Source: Hoeflea sp. YIM 152468
GTDB lineage: Bacteria; Pseudomonadota; Alphaproteobacteria; Rhizobiales; Rhizobiaceae
Reading direction: 5' to 3'
Assembly: GCF_029210485.1 (NCBI RefSeq)
Contig: NZ_JARGET010000011.1
Coordinates: 1 to 64,000 of the forward strand
Length of the DNA: 64,000 nt
Program-made: the position numbers and the translations under genes
In this document: positions 61,641 through 64,000 of the stretch, one piece after another
Numbering within the stretch: position 1 is the stretch's first letter
Layout of the letters: every line of letters starts with the position of its first letter
The notes under the pieces: generated by a model
The model's database searches: none
What the model saw: the letters and a program-made list of their open reading frames with translations, nothing else
Told to the model about the DNA's origin: nothing

Positions 61641-61869
61641 CGCGATGCCCTTTCGGTCTGGTATTGATCACGCCTGAAATGGCCCATGCCATCTGCAGCA
61701 GCTCTAGGCTGATTGGCCATGCGGAGATGCATCAATCCCGCCCCGAAGTGTCGCAATTCAGATGTCGTGAAAAGAATTTTGCAGAGAAATGCAAACAGGG
61801 TTAGCGGCCGCTTAACGCACGGGGTGGAAAGCGCTTTCGATCTCTGCGTTGCGATGCTATCGACGGGCC

Positions 61870-63336
61870 ATGACACGTGCATTGATGTTCCAGGGAACCG
61901 GGTCGGATGTTGGCAAGACCGTGCTGGTTGCGGGCTTTTGCAGGCTGGCGGCAAACAAGGGCTTGAAGGTGCTGCCGTTCAAGCCGCAAAACATGTCCAA
62001 CAACGCCGCAGTCGCCGATGATGGCGGCGAAATCGGGCGAGCCCAGTGGCTGCAGGCGCTGGCCTGCCGGGTGCCTGCCAGCGTGCACATGAACCCGGTG
62101 CTGCTCAAGCCGCAGTCGGAAACCGGATCGCAAGTGGTGGTTCAGGGAAAAGTGTTCGGTCAGGCGCGGGGCCGCGATTACCAGGCGCTCAAGCCAAAAT
62201 TGATGGCTGCAGTGATGGAAAGCTTTGCCACGGTCGCACATGGCGCCGATCTGGTGCTGGTGGAGGGCGCGGGATCTCCTGCCGAAATCAACCTGCGGGC
62301 GGGCGATATCGCCAATATGGGCTTTGCGACGGCGGCAGGTGTGCCGGTGGTGCTGGTCGCAGACATCGATCGCGGCGGCGTCATCGCCTCGGTGGTGGGC
62401 ACGCACCGGATCTTGCCGGACCAAGACCGGGCGATGATTGCGGGCTATCTGATCAACAAGTTCCGTGGCGACGTCAGTCTGTTTGATGACGGGATTTCGG
62501 CAATCAGGGACTTCACCGGATGGCCGTGCCTGGGGGTGATTCCATGGCTCAAAGCCGCGGCACGGCTGCCGGCAGAAGATTCCGTGGCGCTGGAACGTCT
62601 CACACGGGGTGAGGCGCGGGCGCTCAAGATTGCCGTGCCGGTGCTGTCGCGGATCGCCAATTTCGATGATTTCGATCCGCTCAGGTCCGAGCCGGAGGTG
62701 GAACTGGTGTTCGTGCGCCCCGGCGAGCGGCTGCCGGACGACGCCGGACTGGTGATTGTCCCCGGGTCGAAATCGACCATAGCTGATCTCGCTGATTTTC
62801 GCCTGCAGGGCTGGGACCAGGACTTGCAGGCACACCGCCGCCGCGGCGGCCGGATCATCGGCATCTGCGGCGGCTATCAGATGCTGGGGCGTAGCGTCAG
62901 CGACCCGGAAAGGCTGGAAGGCGGAGACACCGTGGCCGAAGGCTTGGGGCTGCTCGACATCGAGACCGAGATGCGGCCCGGAAAGCGGGTTCGCAACACG
63001 CAGGCCCGGTCGGCAGAGCACGAGATCGACCTCTCCGGTTACGAGATTCATCTTGGCGTCAGCCACGGTCCGGATTGCGCGCGGCCGATGACCATTCTCA
63101 ATGGACGTCCCGATGGTGCCATCTCGCCCGATGGCAAGGTCAAGGGGACCTATCTGCATGGCCTGTTTGGATCGGACGCCTATCGCGCACAGCTGTTGAG
63201 GGAATTCGGCGTGCAGGCCGGAATGATCAACTACCGTCAGGATGTTGACACCGCGCTCGATGAAATCGCCAGCGATCTTGACCGGCTGGTCGGGTTTGAG
63301 CAGCTCGTCGCCGCCGCCGGCCTCTTTCGCCGTTGA
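61870..63336 (+). CDS. cobQ: Cobyric acid synthase
   Basis: The 488-residue enzyme amidates adenosyl-cobyrinic acid a,c-diamide at four carboxylates in B12 synthesis. It has the N-terminal P-loop domain (GTGSDVGKT at residues 9-17, KPQNMSNNAAV) and a C-terminal class I glutaminase domain with Cys333 (GICGGYQM) and His430 (GTYLHG). The ATG at 61870 is used, in frame with a TTG 21 nt upstream. Its presence beside cbtB and the corrinoid enzymes is consistent with B12 demand. No riboswitch was seen in its leader. Confidence 0.92.
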   Translation: MTRALMFQGTGSDVGKTVLVAGFCRLAANKGLKVLPFKPQNMSNNAAVADDGGEIGRAQWLQALACRVPASVHMNPVLLKPQSETGSQVVVQGKVFGQARGRDYQALKPKLMAAVMESFATVAHGADLVLVEGAGSPAEINLRAGDIANMGFATAAGVPVVLVADIDRGGVIASVVGTHRILPDQDRAMIAGYLINKFRGDVSLFDDGISAIRDFTGWPCLGVIPWLKAAARLPAEDSVALERLTRGEARALKIAVPVLSRIANFDDFDPLRSEPEVELVFVRPGERLPDDAGLVIVPGSKSTIADLADFRLQGWDQDLQAHRRRGGRIIGICGGYQMLGRSVSDPERLEGGDTVAEGLGLLDIETEMRPGKRVRNTQARSAEHEIDLSGYEIHLGVSHGPDCARPMTILNGRPDGAISPDGKVKGTYLHGLFGSDAYRAQLLREFGVQAGMINYRQDVDTALDEIASDLDRLVGFEQLVAAAGLFRR

Positions 63337-63399
63337 GAGATCAGAGGATGGCGCTGTTGCGATTGACAGTCTGGCGCGCCAGTCCTATCAATTGTGGTT

Positions 63400-63742
63400 C
63401 GGATGGTTCCAGAAATCCAAACTGGATTTCCGGATCAAAAGGGAATGCGACGGGATGGACCCAATCAGGGCATCTTTATCGCAGCCGACCCCGCGACTGT
63501 AGAGCGGTTAGGCAGATGTCACCGGCCCAGGAAGACCAGAATAGCGGGAAACAATGGTGTTTTTCGCGATTTCGAGGCCCCGGACCGGACAAGCCACTGA
63601 CGTGGCGGCATGATCAATCGGCGCGGACGCCTCTTTGTCTACGAATCGTCCCGTTTTCATGACCGCAATCACCGTTGGGAAGGCCGGCATTTGCTGCTGT
63701 TGATGGCAACATCGACGTGACCCGCGAGCCAGGAGACCTGCC
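63400..63742 (+). promoter_or_regulatory. Cobalamin (AdoCbl) riboswitch
   Basis: Several conserved elements occur in order: AAAAGGGAA (about 63437), GACCCCGCGACTGTAGAGCGG-type core (63487-63507), AAGCCACTG (63591-63599), TTGGGAAGGC (63675-63684) and the B12 box GAGCCAGGAGACCTGCC (63726-63742). The spacing between AAGCCACTG and TTGGGAAGGC is long, as in riboswitches with large peripheral stems. It lies in front of cbtB. Confidence 0.85.
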
Positions 63743-63766
63743 ATTCGCACCGGTTGAGAGCCGGAC

Positions 63767-63791
63767 CTTCGGGAGAAACGTTCTCCCGAAG
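63767..63791 (+). promoter_or_regulatory. Hairpin between riboswitch and cbtB (expression platform)
   Basis: CTTCGGGAGAA (63767-63777) pairs perfectly with TTCTCCCGAAG (63781-63791). It lies between the riboswitch and the cbtB ribosome site (CGGAGG, 63799-63804), so it may form in one ligand state and not in the other. Confidence 0.5.
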
Positions 63792-63809
63792 TCACCCACG
63801 GAGGTTGTC

Positions 63810-63989
63810 ATGACTGCTCATACTCAAACGCTTTCCCTGACCGATCGCATCGGTGCGCGTACTCTTGCCGGCCTGATGGCGCTGGCCATCGGCTCGATTC
63901 TGGTGTTCGGCGTTGGCCTGGCCAATTCGCAGGCGCTGCACGATGCAGCGCACGACACCCGCCATTCCTACGGCTTTCCCTGCCACTAA
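63810..63989 (+). CDS. cbtB: CbtB-type cobalt transporter small subunit
   Basis: The 59-residue protein has one transmembrane helix (about residues 18-40) and the CbtB signature ending HDAAHDTRHSYGFPCH, whose His and Cys residues likely bind Co2+. It normally works with CbtA, which would follow beyond the window end. CGGAGG precedes the ATG. Expression is very likely under the cobalamin riboswitch upstream. Confidence 0.88.
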   Translation: MTAHTQTLSLTDRIGARTLAGLMALAIGSILVFGVGLANSQALHDAAHDTRHSYGFPCH

Positions 63990-64000
63990 GGGGCTGAGAT

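Noticed and set aside
61641-61869. Cobalamin riboswitch in front of cobQ
   Set aside because: No B12 box or GACCCCGC-type core is visible in the leader; such elements appear only before cbtB.
1-64000. tRNA, rRNA, insertion sequences or attachment sites
   Set aside because: I looked for tRNA-like ends, rRNA segments, transposase motifs and direct-repeat borders and recognised none; short degenerate remnants could be missed by eye.

Overview
The window is about 62% GC and carries dense, often overlapping gene pairs typical of a free-living alphaproteobacterium. The gene families (GbdR/GlxA-type regulator, ProX-type betaine binding protein, ExoD, DUF1127, DUF1194, penicillin-binding protein activator, RTX exoprotein) fit the order Hyphomicrobiales (Rhizobiales); a marine Hoeflea-like organism is only a guess. 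No rRNA, tRNA, IS element, prophage or CRISPR array was recognised.

Layout. 1-6.4 kb: 3' part of a very large RTX/beta-helix exoprotein. 6.5-10.8 kb: a lipoprotein binding protein, a polytopic membrane protein and a DgcN-like DUF1611 protein. 11-18.7 kb: an acyl-CoA ligase plus a complete branched-chain-type ABC transporter, with a VOC protein inserted between the two permease genes. 18.8-26.2 kb: tetR, isovaleryl-CoA dehydrogenase and both methylcrotonyl-CoA carboxylase subunits, interrupted by a vapBC-like module and by an AT-rich HNH-type gene that is knitted in by stop/start overlaps. An almost identical 22-bp imperfect palindrome lies upstream of both of these operons and is the likely TetR operator. 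26.3-40.5 kb: assorted genes, including a DUF3772 MscS channel, a dimethylglycine/sarcosine dehydrogenase-like flavoprotein, two tandem-receiver regulators, a GlxA/GbdR-like regulator, a LysR/DUF1127 divergent pair, and a merF/GDCCVxC metal module.

40.6-60.9 kb: a dispersed corrinoid-dependent demethylation system. It holds an MttB-superfamily methyltransferase without pyrrolysine, its corrinoid protein, a corrinoid:tetrahydrofolate methyltransferase, an ASKHA/[2Fe-2S] corrinoid-reactivating protein, MetF plus a MetV-like partner, a 'virulence factor' family protein, DUF1638, a 2[4Fe-4S] ferredoxin, a betaine-homocysteine-type methyltransferase and a ProXWV betaine importer. Interspersed are an ECF sigma factor with a vWA/anti-sigma-like partner, ExoD, an entericidin and hypothetical genes. 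61.5-64 kb: a small ORF with a perfect terminator, cobQ, and a cobalamin riboswitch in front of the cobalt transporter gene cbtB.

Taken together (inference): the right half is a betaine / methylated-amine utilisation region. ProXWV imports the substrate. MttB and the corrinoid protein, and/or the BHMT-like enzyme, remove methyl groups. MeTr and MetF/MetV pass them into the folate C1 pool, and the flavoprotein oxidises the dimethylglycine/sarcosine left over. CobQ and CbtB serve the B12 demand. The left half is a TetR-controlled short branched acyl / leucine-type catabolic regulon.
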